DNA of 51,087 nt, taken from the NCBI GenBank assembly GCA_050261675.1, contig JBLNDO010000027.1, positions 1 to 51,087 on the forward strand, given 5' to 3'. The position numbers and the translations under genes are program-made. This document shows, one piece after another, positions 31,529 through 39,881 of the stretch; within the stretch, counting starts at the first letter, position 1; each line of letters opens with the position of its first letter. A model generated the notes under the pieces. The model was not told the origin of the DNA. It saw nothing but the letters and a program-made list of their open reading frames with translations, and ran no database searches. The stretch is from DASUBN01 sp050261675. Its GTDB lineage: Bacteria > Pseudomonadota > Gammaproteobacteria > Natronospirales > REEB76.

Positions 31529-33319
31529 TCAGGCCGCCTCCGCCGGCGTCTCGGCGCCGCGGATCACGCCGCGCCGGGAGGCCTCGGCGAACACGGTGCA
31601 GCCCTTGAGCCCCAGGGCATAGGCCCTATCGAAGGCCTGTTCGGCGTCTCGCCCCGCCGCCGCCGCCGGCAGGGCCACGGTCTTGGAAATGGAGTTGTCC
31701 ACGTAGGGCTGGATGGCGCCGAGCATCTCGAGCTGCGTCTCCGCGCTCAGTTCGTCGGCCGTGACAAACGCCGCCGACAGGGGCTCGCCGCCGTGCCGTT
31801 CCTGCCACAGCTTCCAGGCAGCGTCGAGCAGCGGGTAGGGCCTGACGCGCCCCGCCTCATCGTGGAGGTAGCGCTTCACCCGGAATCCGAACACGGGTTC
31901 GATACCACTGGAGACGTTGCCCGCCAACAGGCTGATGCTTCCACCCGGCGCCTGCGCCAGGAGATGGCTGTTGCGGATGCCGTGGACGGTCATGGCACCG
32001 CTGATGTCGCTCGGCAGCCGCTGGATGAAGGCACCCGACAGATAGTCCAAGTCGTAGGCCGGGAAGGGCCCGCGCTCGCGGGCGAGATCCACCGAGGCGC
32101 GGTAGGCCTCGTCGCGCAGCTCGCGGAACACTTCCGCCGCGAACTCGCGGCCGGCGTCGGAATCATAACGCCGCCCCAACAAGATGAGCGCGTCGGCGAG
32201 GCCAGTGACGCCGAGGCCGATGCGCCGCGCGCGGCGAACCTGCTCCGCCTGGGCGGTCAAGGGGTATTGGGAGACTTCGATGGCGTTGTCCAGGAAGCGC
32301 ACCGCCGTCGGGATCAGGCGGCGGAAACGCTCGTGGTCGAACGCCGCTTTGGGTGTGAACGGCTCGCTCACAAACGCCGTGAGGTTGAACGAACCCAAAT
32401 TGCACGCGCCGTAGGCCGGCAGGGGCACTTCGCCGCAGGGATTGGTGGCAGTGATGAATTCGTCGTACCAGAGGTTGTTCTCGCGATTGATGCGGTCCAC
32501 GAACAGCACGCCGGGATCGCCGTGGGCAGCGGCGGCTTCCGTGAGCGCATCCCACAGGGCGCGGGCGCGCAGCGTCTTCACCACGCAGCATTTCACGACG
32601 CCCTCGTGCCCCGGCCAACGACGCTGCACGCTCGGCGTGGCGGGGCCGTGGCTCACGTGCCCGGCATCCGCCGGGAAGACCAGCGCCCAGTCCTCGTCCT
32701 GCGCGAGCGCCTGCATGAATTCGTCAGTGCACTGCACCGCGAGATTGAAATGTTCGAACCCGCCGCCGCGCTTGGCGGCGATGAACTCCAGGATATCGGG
32801 ATGGTCGCAGCGCAGGGTCGCCATCATGGCGCTGCGTCGCCGGCCGAGGGACTGGACGGTGGCCGACATTTCGTTCCAGACCCGCATGAAGGACAACGGT
32901 CCCGTGGCTGTGTTGCCCGTGGTCCAGGCCGGATGGCCCGAAGGCCGAAGACCGGAGAAATCCAGGCCGATGCCGCCGCCCTGTTGCAGGGTCAGTGCCG
33001 ATTCGCGCAACGCGGTGAAGATGCCGTCCAGCGAGTCCGGCACCACGCCCATGACGAAACAGTTGAACAAGGTGACATGGTGGTGGGTGCCGGCGCCCGC
33101 CAGGATGCGCCCGCCGGGCAGGAACGTGAATCCCGACAGCAACTCGCGGAAGCGCTCGGCCCACTCGATTCGCCCGGAGCCTTCCGGCACCGCCAACGCC
33201 TGCGCCGCCCGCCGCCACGTATCCTCGACGGATCCGTCCTGCCAGCGCCCGTCCCGCGCATAGCGGTAGCGAGTTTCCCAGATGTGGCGGGCGACCGGAT
33301 TGGCGAAGGCATCCTGCAT
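31529..33319 (-). CDS. nrdJ: Adenosylcobalamin-dependent (class II) ribonucleoside reductase
   Basis: Makes deoxyribonucleotides using coenzyme B12, independent of oxygen. The 596-residue protein has the redox-active C87 (LFNCFVMG), the radical/active-site loop NPCGE (293-297) and the second redox cysteine C306 (GACNLGSFNL). It also has the typical KRGGGFEHFNLAV and PGGSISLLAGNVSSGIEP segments. The C-terminus ends soon after LKGCTVF and lacks the CxxC pair that many NrdJ proteins use for re-reduction, so it belongs to a short subtype or uses another reductant. It starts 13 bases after the flavin oxidoreductase gene, so there is no room for a separate promoter or B12 riboswitch. Confidence 0.9.
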   Translation of the reverse strand: MQDAFANPVARHIWETRYRYARDGRWQDGSVEDTWRRAAQALAVPEGSGRIEWAERFRELLSGFTFLPGGRILAGAGTHHHVTLFNCFVMGVVPDSLDGIFTALRESALTLQQGGGIGLDFSGLRPSGHPAWTTGNTATGPLSFMRVWNEMSATVQSLGRRRSAMMATLRCDHPDILEFIAAKRGGGFEHFNLAVQCTDEFMQALAQDEDWALVFPADAGHVSHGPATPSVQRRWPGHEGVVKCCVVKTLRARALWDALTEAAAAHGDPGVLFVDRINRENNLWYDEFITATNPCGEVPLPAYGACNLGSFNLTAFVSEPFTPKAAFDHERFRRLIPTAVRFLDNAIEVSQYPLTAQAEQVRRARRIGLGVTGLADALILLGRRYDSDAGREFAAEVFRELRDEAYRASVDLARERGPFPAYDLDYLSGAFIQRLPSDISGAMTVHGIRNSHLLAQAPGGSISLLAGNVSSGIEPVFGFRVKRYLHDEAGRVRPYPLLDAAWKLWQERHGGEPLSAAFVTADELSAETQLEMLGAIQPYVDNSISKTVALPAAAAGRDAEQAFDRAYALGLKGCTVFAEASRRGVIRGAETPAEAA

Positions 33320-33332
33320 CGGCGCGGCCCGC

Positions 33333-35315
33333 TCAGCCGGCGGCCTTGGCCTTCTTGCCGCGCTCCTGTGCCGCGGCCCGCGCCAGGCCGAACACCGCGA
33401 GCGCGGCCTCGAGCGTCGCGTCCGTCACCTTGCGGGCGCGCACCGCGTCGCCCACCGTGAACAGGTGCGGTACCGTTCCGACCAGCTGGCTCTCGAGCCG
33501 GTTCACCGGTTGCGAGCCCAGGCACAGCACCACGGTGTCGGCGGCGATGCCGAACACTTCGCCGCCCGATTGCAGGTTGATGGCGTCGAGCTCGATGCTG
33601 AGGAGGCGCGTATGGGTCATGATCTTCACGCCCAGGGCCTTGAGCCGGCCAAGCAGCAGCGTGCGCTCGTCCAGCGGCGCGTCGGCGGCGATGTCGCCCT
33701 CCGCCTCAACGATGGTGACGGGATGGCCCTGGCCCGCGACGAATTCCGCGGTCTGGGCGCCGGCGCAACCGCCGCCGATGATCAGCACGCTGCCGAAGGC
33801 CCTGGCCTGGCCCTCCAGCAGGTCGCGCGCCGTGATCACGTTGGTCTCGCCGATGCCCGGGATCTCCGGCCGCAGCGCCTGGGCGCCCGTCGCCACGATC
33901 ACGGCGTAGGGCTTCTCCTTGAGCACCAGCTTCTTGTCCACGCGGGTATGGAGACGTACTTCGACGCCCAGCACCGTCATCTCGCGCCGGAGTTCGTTCA
34001 ATAATTCTGTCCAGCCGGGGCGGTAGGGCGCCGCGCCGGCCGCGTGCAACTGCCCGCCGACCGAATCCGCGGCCTCGCACAACACCACGTGGAAGCCGGC
34101 GCGCGCCGCGTAACGGGCCGCGGTCATGCCGGCGGGGCCGGCGCCGGCGATCAGCACCTTGCGCGCAGCCTCGTCGTGCGGCAGGCCGGTGAACTCCCGT
34201 TCCCGGCCGCAGACCGGGTTGACCGTGCACCACACGTCGCGCTGGTCGAAGAGCCGGCTGATGCAGCCCTGGTTGCAGGCGATGCAGTTGTGGATCTCGG
34301 CCGCGAGCCCCTCCTCGGCCTTGCGCGGCCAGTCGGGGTCGGCGAGGAGTTCGCGCCCGAGAGCGATGAAATCCGCCTCGCCGTTCTCCAGCACCGCTTC
34401 CGCGAGCGCCGGGGTATGCAGCTTGCCCACCGCGATCACCGGGATGCTCACCGCCTGTTTGATTTGCGCAGCGTACTTGATGAGCGGCCCGTCCTCGACC
34501 GCCATGGGCGGGATCATGCGCCCGCGGGTGTAGGAGCCGTAGTTGCCCACGGACACGTCCATCGCCGCCACGCCCTTCGACTCGAGCCAACGCGCCAGGT
34601 CCACTGCGTCGGTGATGCCCATGCCGCCCGGCACCATTTCGTCGGCGGAGATGCGCACCACCACCGGGAAGTCGTCGCCCACTTCCTTGCGCACCGCGTC
34701 GATGATTTCGCCGAGGAAGCGGCGGCGGTTCTCGACATTCCCGCCGTACACGTCGTTGCGGCGGTTGCTGAAGGGCGAGAGGAACTGGGTGATGAGGTAG
34801 CCATGGGCGGCGTGGATCTCCACGAAGTCGAGGCCCGCCGCCTTGGCGCGGCGCGCGGCGTTCCCGTAGGCGCGCACCAGTGCGTGGATCTCCACCCGGT
34901 CCAGCATGCGCGGGATCTCCTGCAACAGCGGACAGGGAATGGCGGAAGGCGCCACCGGTTGTTCACCGCAGACCTTGGTGGTGGTCTGGCGGCCCGCGTG
35001 GTAGAGCTGGATGCCGAGGCGCACGCCGTTGTCATGGGCGACGCGCGCGGCGGCATGCAGGCCGTCGATGACCGAATCGCTGTGCAGCCCGAGCTCGTAG
35101 CGGAACCCGCGCCCCTCGGGGCTGACGAAGCTCGCCTCCAGGATGATGCCGCCGACGCCGCCCTTGGCGATGCGCTCCAGGTGCGCCAGGTAGCGCTCGG
35201 TCATGCGGCCCTGTTCGTCCGCGTAGTTGCGCACCATCGGCGCCATGACGATGCGGTTCTTGAGCTGCAGGCGGCCGATGTGGCCGCCGTTGAACAGGAG
35301 CTTCGGAGTGTCCAT
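33333..35315 (-). CDS. Old yellow enzyme-family NADH:flavin oxidoreductase with FAD/NAD domain (2,4-dienoyl-CoA reductase type)
   Basis: 660-residue multidomain oxidoreductase. An FMN-binding TIM barrel (about 1-340) has NRIVMAPMVRNY, HAGRQT and DFVEIHAAHGYLITQFLSP with HxxHGY-type catalytic residues. A 4Fe-4S cysteine cluster follows (CIACNQGC...WCTVNPVCG). Then comes a pyridine-nucleotide disulfide-like FAD/NAD(P) module with VLIAGAGPAGMTAARYAARAG (shortened to GAGPAGMTAA) and SVLIIGGGCAG. The family reduces enoyl-CoA, enones or trimethylamine-type substrates; the substrate here is unknown. It is the first gene of an FNR-driven operon with nrdJ. ATG 35313-35315 has GAGGG upstream. Confidence 0.9.
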   Translation of the reverse strand: MDTPKLLFNGGHIGRLQLKNRIVMAPMVRNYADEQGRMTERYLAHLERIAKGGVGGIILEASFVSPEGRGFRYELGLHSDSVIDGLHAAARVAHDNGVRLGIQLYHAGRQTTTKVCGEQPVAPSAIPCPLLQEIPRMLDRVEIHALVRAYGNAARRAKAAGLDFVEIHAAHGYLITQFLSPFSNRRNDVYGGNVENRRRFLGEIIDAVRKEVGDDFPVVVRISADEMVPGGMGITDAVDLARWLESKGVAAMDVSVGNYGSYTRGRMIPPMAVEDGPLIKYAAQIKQAVSIPVIAVGKLHTPALAEAVLENGEADFIALGRELLADPDWPRKAEEGLAAEIHNCIACNQGCISRLFDQRDVWCTVNPVCGREREFTGLPHDEAARKVLIAGAGPAGMTAARYAARAGFHVVLCEAADSVGGQLHAAGAAPYRPGWTELLNELRREMTVLGVEVRLHTRVDKKLVLKEKPYAVIVATGAQALRPEIPGIGETNVITARDLLEGQARAFGSVLIIGGGCAGAQTAEFVAGQGHPVTIVEAEGDIAADAPLDERTLLLGRLKALGVKIMTHTRLLSIELDAINLQSGGEVFGIAADTVVLCLGSQPVNRLESQLVGTVPHLFTVGDAVRARKVTDATLEAALAVFGLARAAAQERGKKAKAAG

Positions 35316-35351
35316 GACTGATCCCTCGGCAGGGGTGAAATGCCGGATTTC

Positions 35352-35393
35352 AGCCTAGGTCCACCGGGGACAGGCCACATTGATCCAGGTCAA
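35352..35393 (-). promoter_or_regulatory. FNR class II promoter of the flavin oxidoreductase-nrdJ operon
   Basis: TTGATCCAGGTCAA at 35380-35393 matches nine of ten conserved bases. On the minus strand TAGGCT is exactly 22 nt downstream (35357-35352). The predicted start near 35345 leaves a 30-nt leader with GAGGG before the ATG. Confidence 0.87.
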
Positions 35394-35413
35394 CGGCCTG
35401 CCGGAAGCCGGGC

Positions 35414-35427
35414 CTGACGCAGATCAA
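35414..35427 (+). promoter_or_regulatory. FNR-type box before the DksA-like gene
   Basis: CTGACGCAGATCAA matches eight of ten conserved bases. It is 34 bp (centre to centre) from the box serving the divergent operon. The hexamer 22 nt downstream is TGCCAT (35450-35455), a weak -10, giving a predicted start near 35462, 34 nt before the DksA-like ATG. Confidence 0.7.
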
Positions 35428-35495
35428 TGCCGGGCCCGTGTGGCCGTGGTGCCATAGGCCCAAGGCCGGGGGTCCGGCCAGCGGAGGGATTACAG

Positions 35496-35897
35496 ATGAT
35501 CATCGACACAGGCGCCGCGTCCCGTCTGGCCGGCATCCTGGCGCGTCTCAACGAGCGACGCCAGGCCTTGCGGGCGGCGATCGTCGCGGCGCTGGAACAA
35601 TCCCAGCGCGAGGACTACCTGGCGCTCGCGGGCCAGGTGCACGACCTGGAAGACGAATCCCTGGCGGATCTCCTCGCGGACGTCCGCCACGCCGACATCG
35701 GCTTGCACGTGCATGAGTTGCAGGACATCGAAGCGACGCTGACCCGTCTCGAAACGGGGAGCTACGGGACCTGCATCGATTGCGGCGGGAAGATCGCGGA
35801 AGCGCGGCTCACGGCCTACCCCACCGCAAAACGCTGCTGGGCCTGCCAGGAAAAACACGAGCGGCGCCGTGGCGCCAAGCCCGCGGCGAGCCTTTAG
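35496..35897 (+). CDS. DksA/TraR-type zinc-finger protein
   Basis: 133-residue protein with a helical N-terminal two-thirds (coiled-coil-like, about 5-85). A C-terminal C4 zinc finger is written as CIDCGGKI (about 95-98) and CWACQEKHE (about 115-118). This is the DksA/TraR fold, which binds RNA polymerase through its secondary channel to modify promoter choice. The acidic tip residues of DksA cannot be confirmed, so a polymerase role is inferred. ATG 35496 has GGAGGG about ten bases upstream. Its stop overlaps that of the convergent GpsA-like gene. Confidence 0.83.
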   Translation: MIIDTGAASRLAGILARLNERRQALRAAIVAALEQSQREDYLALAGQVHDLEDESLADLLADVRHADIGLHVHELQDIEATLTRLETGSYGTCIDCGGKIAEARLTAYPTAKRCWACQEKHERRRGAKPAASL

Positions 35898-36787
35898 GCC
35901 TTGAGCCAGTCGTGCAGGGCGGGAGCAAGGCGCGCCGGATCCTCCGCGAGCTGCGCGGCCACGGCGTAGAGCGGATATTTCCCAGCAGGCACGCGCGCCG
36001 CCGCCTGCAGCACTTTGAGGCTGTGCACGCCCTCGCACTCCATGTCGGCGTAATCGCCGGCGGCCACGCGGCGGCCGAGGGCGTAGTGGTGGGAGCTCGC
36101 GCTCGTGACCGTGGTGGCGAAATCCGCGAGTCCCGCATCCCCGTAGGCGCTCGCGCCGCGCCCTGCCAACCGATCCAGCAAAGCCTGTATCTCCGCCGTG
36201 GCGGACATGATCAGGTGCCCGCGCACGTTGTCGCCCAGGCCGAGACCATCGGCGGCGCCCACGAGGGGCGCATAGACGTTCTTCAGCACGCCGCACCAGG
36301 ACACGGCTTTGGGCGCGGGTGTGTGGTTCAGCTTCAATCTGTCATGGGGATAGAGTTCCCGCACGCGCGCGTACAGCGCCATGCCGGCGGTACCGCACTC
36401 GGCGTAACCCACGCGTCCACCCGTGAGTTCGTTGGCGATCATGGGGCCGCCGAGGACGCCCCAGGGACGCGCCTCCAGATGTTTCTCCAGTATCTCGGCG
36501 GCGCAAAGACCCGCATCGTCGAGTCCCTTCGCGATGCTCAGGGCGCCGCAAGCCTTGGGCAATATTCCCGCCAGTGGCCCGAGCACCGCCTGGTGGGCCA
36601 CGGTCGGCACGCAGAGCAGCAGGAAATCCGCGGAAGAGGCCGCCTGCCTCACCTCCGGCGGCAGGTGCAGCCTCGTCGGTGCGATATCCCAGACGGTGAG
36701 CCGCGCACGGTTCGCGAGCAAGGCCTCCATGGCATGGCCCATCTGGCCGTGGCCGGCCACCACCACCACCGCGGTTTGCGCACTCAT
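35894..36787 (-). CDS. Glycerol-3-phosphate dehydrogenase-like (GpsA family) protein
   Basis: 297-residue NAD(P)-binding dehydrogenase of the GpsA family, which reduces dihydroxyacetone phosphate to glycerol 3-phosphate for phospholipid synthesis. The dinucleotide motif is VVVAGHGQMGHAM. Family features are LCVPTVAHQ, LSIAKGLDD, GVLGGPMIANEL and the catalytic-lysine region SWCGVLKNVYAPLVGAADGLGLGDN (shortened to GVLKNVYAP). It is somewhat shorter and more divergent than housekeeping GpsA, so it may be a second copy with another role. It is divergent from the alpha/beta hydrolase gene with 47 bases between starts. Confidence 0.78.
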   Translation of the reverse strand: MSAQTAVVVVAGHGQMGHAMEALLANRARLTVWDIAPTRLHLPPEVRQAASSADFLLLCVPTVAHQAVLGPLAGILPKACGALSIAKGLDDAGLCAAEILEKHLEARPWGVLGGPMIANELTGGRVGYAECGTAGMALYARVRELYPHDRLKLNHTPAPKAVSWCGVLKNVYAPLVGAADGLGLGDNVRGHLIMSATAEIQALLDRLAGRGASAYGDAGLADFATTVTSASSHHYALGRRVAAGDYADMECEGVHSLKVLQAAARVPAGKYPLYAVAAQLAEDPARLAPALHDWLKA

Positions 36788-36834
36788 GGCATGCTGTTCC
36801 CCATGACCCGCCGAATCATAGCGCAGGCGCCGCC

Positions 36835-37761
36835 GTGAAGGCTCCCGAACGCCATGTGCTGTTCGTGCCCGGCAAGAACCCCAAGCCGCCGCCGGCCCTG
36901 CACCGCGAAGTGCTGTGGCGCTGCATCGCCGCCGGCGCGCGCGACCAGGCCGACGCCTCAGCGGCGGACATGCAGGCCTTGTCCGCGCGTTTCCACATCG
37001 CCGGCTGGAACCGCCTGTACTACGGCGCCGACGCCGACATCGGCGGCGACCTGCCGTGGGTGGCGCACATGCTGGCGACGCCGGAGCCCGACCCGGTGGC
37101 GCGCCTCGGGCCCTGGAAGATCCGCCGCACGCGCTTCGTCTACACCCTGGGCGACCTTTTCCCCTTCCTGACGCGGCTCGCCGCCGACGCGGACGCCCGC
37201 GCCACCCTCGAGGAGACGCGCCGCTACTTCGACAACGCCGGCGGCGTCGCGGAACGCATCCGCGAAACGGTGAAGGACGCGCTGCGGCCGCTGTTCCAGG
37301 CGGGCCACCGGGTCATGCTCATCGGTCACAGCCTGGGCTCGGTGATCGCCTACGACGTCCTCTGGGAACTCGCCTGGAAGGACGCCGTGCCTTGGCGCGT
37401 GGACCGCCTGCTCACCCTCGGCAGCCCCCTCGGCATGTTCTACGTGCAGCGCCGGCTCGCCGGTCACGGCGAGCGCGGCGCGCGACGCTACCCCACCAAT
37501 GTTCGCCACTGGACCAACGTCTCGGCTGCCGGCGACCTGATGGCGCTCGACCGGCACCTGCGCAACGATTTCCACGAGATGCTCGAACTCGGTCTCGCCG
37601 AGGACATCACCGACTACACCCACGGCATCGAGGCGCTGTTCCCCACCGCCGAGGGCCCGAATCCCCACCGCTGCTACGGCTACTTCTTCAACCCGCTGGT
37701 GGCGCGGGCCATCACGGGCTGGATGCGTGGCGAGCCGCGGGTGGATGCGCGGCCGTGGTGA
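36835..37761 (+). CDS. Alpha/beta-hydrolase-like (lipase-type) protein of unknown function
   Basis: 308-residue protein with the nucleophile-elbow motif GHSLGSVIAYDVLW (Ser near residue 165) and a strand before it (HRVMLIGHS), the core of a lipase-like alpha/beta hydrolase. The N-terminus HVLFVPGKNPKPPP is also hydrolase-like. There is no signal peptide, so it should be cytoplasmic. Candidate acid and His are D227 or nearby and HGIEALFP, not confirmed. GTG start at 36835. Its 3' end overlaps the convergent membrane-protein gene by 50 bases (37712-37761), which is unusual. Substrate unknown. Confidence 0.7.
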   Translation: MKAPERHVLFVPGKNPKPPPALHREVLWRCIAAGARDQADASAADMQALSARFHIAGWNRLYYGADADIGGDLPWVAHMLATPEPDPVARLGPWKIRRTRFVYTLGDLFPFLTRLAADADARATLEETRRYFDNAGGVAERIRETVKDALRPLFQAGHRVMLIGHSLGSVIAYDVLWELAWKDAVPWRVDRLLTLGSPLGMFYVQRRLAGHGERGARRYPTNVRHWTNVSAAGDLMALDRHLRNDFHEMLELGLAEDITDYTHGIEALFPTAEGPNPHRCYGYFFNPLVARAITGWMRGEPRVDARPW

Positions 37762-38302
37762 GCTCCACCGGCATGTGCGCCAGCTTCTCGTAGATGCGGC
37801 GGCGGCGGCGTAGCGGCCACCAACCGTAGAGGTAGATCTGCATGGGTTGCCACATGGCGACCCAGCCGCCGATGAGCAGGCTCTGGCGCAGCAGGTTCAC
37901 CAAGGCGCCGTCCCAGCCATTCAGCAGGCTGACGGCCAGGAGGCAGGCCGCCAACGCTGCGAGGCCAATGGCCAAGCTGCGAGAGCCGACCCGCAGCAGT
38001 TGGCGGAACTCGAGCCGTGCGAGCCGCGCCTCGTTGCCGAAATGGTTGTGCACCGCCTCCTCCACCATCGCCTGCTGGTGCTCGGTGAAGGGGGATTCCA
38101 GGTGCAGCACCAGATGTACCGGCTCGCGGGTGCGGAACTCCTGGGCCCAGCTTACGATGAAGTGTTCCGCATCGGGGTCGAGATCCCGCTCGTAGAACGG
38201 CGAAGGGTCCATGGAATTGAAGAACTGCCGCAGGTTCTCCAGGCGTACCTCGATCTTGTGGCCGCGGCGATGCGCCGCCTCGTGGCGAGGTTCCGCGCTC
38301 AT
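37712..38302 (-). CDS. Conserved membrane protein of unknown function
   Basis: 196-residue protein with a soluble N-terminal half, rich in Glu/His (HNHFGNEARLARLEFRQLLRVG), then two hydrophobic segments (about residues 112-130 and 138-158, the second VNLLRQSLLIGGWVAMWQPMQIYLYGWW, shortened to GGWVAMWQPMQIYLYGWW) and a basic cluster RRRRR. A two-span inner-membrane protein is likely. The start overlaps the stop of the beta-CASP nuclease gene by four bases, so the two are coupled. Its last 17 codons overlap the convergent hydrolase gene antisense. Family not recognised. Confidence 0.68.
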   Translation of the reverse strand: MSAEPRHEAAHRRGHKIEVRLENLRQFFNSMDPSPFYERDLDPDAEHFIVSWAQEFRTREPVHLVLHLESPFTEHQQAMVEEAVHNHFGNEARLARLEFRQLLRVGSRSLAIGLAALAACLLAVSLLNGWDGALVNLLRQSLLIGGWVAMWQPMQIYLYGWWPLRRRRRIYEKLAHMPVELTTAAHPPAARHASSP

Positions 38303-39735
38303 GCGTGGTGGCGGGCGTCGAGTGCCACGGCGGGCGCAGGCAGGTCGGCGAGATCCAGCGTGTCCCCGCTCACCGGCACGCTTACCGGGCAGCCGAAGCG
38401 CGTGCGCAGTTCCGCCGCGAGCGAAGTCCGGGCGCCGTTTTCCCCGTGTACCAGGGCTACCAGCGGGCGGCGGCGGAACGCGCCGTACCAGTCACATAAA
38501 CCTTGTTGATCGGCGTGGGCGGAGAAGCCGCCCACCGTGTGGATCTTGGCGGCGACCTTCACCGGCTCGCCCCACAGGGCGAGTTCCCGGGCGCCGTCCA
38601 CCAGCCTGCGGCCGGGAGTGCCCTCGGCCTGGTAGCCGACGAACACCACGTGGGTGTTGGCGCGCCACAGGCGGTGCTTGAGGTGATGCTGGATGCGGCC
38701 GCCGTTGCACATGCCGCTGCCGGCGATGATGATCGCGCCGCTCTCGATGACGTTGATCGCCATGGATTCCTCCGTGGTAGCGACGAAGTGCAGGTGCGGC
38801 GCGCCGAAATGGGTTTCGCGCGCGTAGCGCGCGGCCTCCGGCGCGAGAAGCCCCGCGTGGGCCGTGTGCACCGCGGTCGCCTCGATGGCCATGGGGCTGT
38901 CCAGGAACACGTGCCAGCCGTCGAGACCCCATTCCTCCGCGTGGCGAGCCAGAAGGTACAGCACCTCCTGGGTGCGGCCCACGGCGAAAGCCGGGATCAG
39001 CACGTTGCCGTGCTGCTCCCGGGCGGCCTTCAGGATTCCGGCGAATTCAGCCACGCTGTCCTGGTGGCTGCGGTGGAGGCGGTCGCCGTAGGTGCTTTCC
39101 ATGAGCACCAGGTCCGCGTCCTCGATCCGTGCCGGCGGCGGCATCATGAAATCGCCGCGATGCCCCAGGTCGCCGCTGAACACCAGCTTGCGGGTCTCCC
39201 GGCCGTCGCGGATCCACAGTTCCACGACGGCGGCACCCAGGATGTGGCCCGCGTCGTGGAGCCGGAAACTCACCCCGGGCAGGATCTCGCGCCGCTCGCC
39301 GTAGCCGACGCCACGGAACTGCGGCAGGCAGGCGTCCACGTCCGCGGTCGTGTACAAGGGCGTCACCGCGGGCAATCCGCGCCGGGCGTGCTTGCGGGTG
39401 TCGGTCTCGGCATCCCTTTCCGCCAAGTGCGCGGCGTCACGCAGCATGATGCGCGAGAGATCGCGGCTCGCGGAATGGGTGTAGATGGGGCCCCGGTAGC
39501 CTTCCCGCACGAGCAGCGGCAGCCGCCCGGCGTGGTCCAGGTGGGCGTGGCTCAGGATCACGGCGTCCAGGGAGACGGGATCGAAGGCGAAGGGCCAACG
39601 GTTCTGTTCCTCGGTCTCGCGCGAGCCCTGGAACAACCCGCAATCCAGGAGCACGCGGCGCCCGCCGATCTCCAGCAGGTGGCAGGAACCGGTGACCTCG
39701 CCGGCAGCGCCCAAAAAACGGATGCGTGTGCTCAT
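38299..39735 (-). CDS. Beta-CASP metallo-beta-lactamase fold RNase-like protein
   Basis: 478-residue protein of the CPSF/YsdA-like MBL group, usually RNA exo/endonucleases. Metal motifs are HAHLDHAGR (H63, H65, D67, H68), FRLHDAGHILGAAVVEL (His), FSGDLG (Asp) and FSAHADQQGL near the C-terminus. The beta-CASP insert has the family SGMCNGGRIQHHLKHRL segment. ATG 39733-39735 has AAGGGA next to it. Two opposed FNR-type boxes precede it. The coupling to a membrane protein and the placement beside hemN suggest a role in RNA turnover under low oxygen, which is inferred. Confidence 0.87.
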   Translation of the reverse strand: MSTRIRFLGAAGEVTGSCHLLEIGGRRVLLDCGLFQGSRETEEQNRWPFAFDPVSLDAVILSHAHLDHAGRLPLLVREGYRGPIYTHSASRDLSRIMLRDAAHLAERDAETDTRKHARRGLPAVTPLYTTADVDACLPQFRGVGYGERREILPGVSFRLHDAGHILGAAVVELWIRDGRETRKLVFSGDLGHRGDFMMPPPARIEDADLVLMESTYGDRLHRSHQDSVAEFAGILKAAREQHGNVLIPAFAVGRTQEVLYLLARHAEEWGLDGWHVFLDSPMAIEATAVHTAHAGLLAPEAARYARETHFGAPHLHFVATTEESMAINVIESGAIIIAGSGMCNGGRIQHHLKHRLWRANTHVVFVGYQAEGTPGRRLVDGARELALWGEPVKVAAKIHTVGGFSAHADQQGLCDWYGAFRRRPLVALVHGENGARTSLAAELRTRFGCPVSVPVSGDTLDLADLPAPAVALDARHHA

Positions 39736-39791
39736 TCCCTTGCCCAATGCTGTTTGCAGCATTAGGGTGCGGCGTTTGGGCGCGAAAAGCA

Positions 39792-39805
39792 TTGACGTGG
39801 ATCAG
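39792..39805 (-). promoter_or_regulatory. FNR-type box near the beta-CASP nuclease gene
   Basis: TTGACGTGGATCAG matches eight of ten conserved bases. The hexamer 22 nt downstream on the minus strand is CACCCT, weak. It lies 23 bp (centre to centre) from the hemN box, so one or both may serve either gene. Confidence 0.65.
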
Positions 39806-39814
39806 GCTCCGGCG

Positions 39815-39856
39815 CTGATCCAGGTCAAGGCGATTTGAGCGGCCCTGGCATACCGT
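39815..39856 (+). promoter_or_regulatory. FNR class II promoter of hemN
   Basis: CTGATCCAGGTCAA (39815-39828) matches eight of ten conserved bases. TACCGT (39851-39856) is exactly 22 nt downstream, predicting a start near 39863, 19 nt before the GTG at 39882. Confidence 0.8.
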
Positions 39857-39881
39857 GGCAACGTTGCCCGAACAACGCACG

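Noticed and set aside
33320..33332. Cobalamin riboswitch before nrdJ
   Set aside because: Only 13 bases separate it from the preceding gene, so the RNA element cannot fit.
31508..33460. 650-codon plus-strand frame over nrdJ
   Set aside because: Begins inside an FNR box at TTG and is the reverse complement of a clear class II reductase; no homology features.
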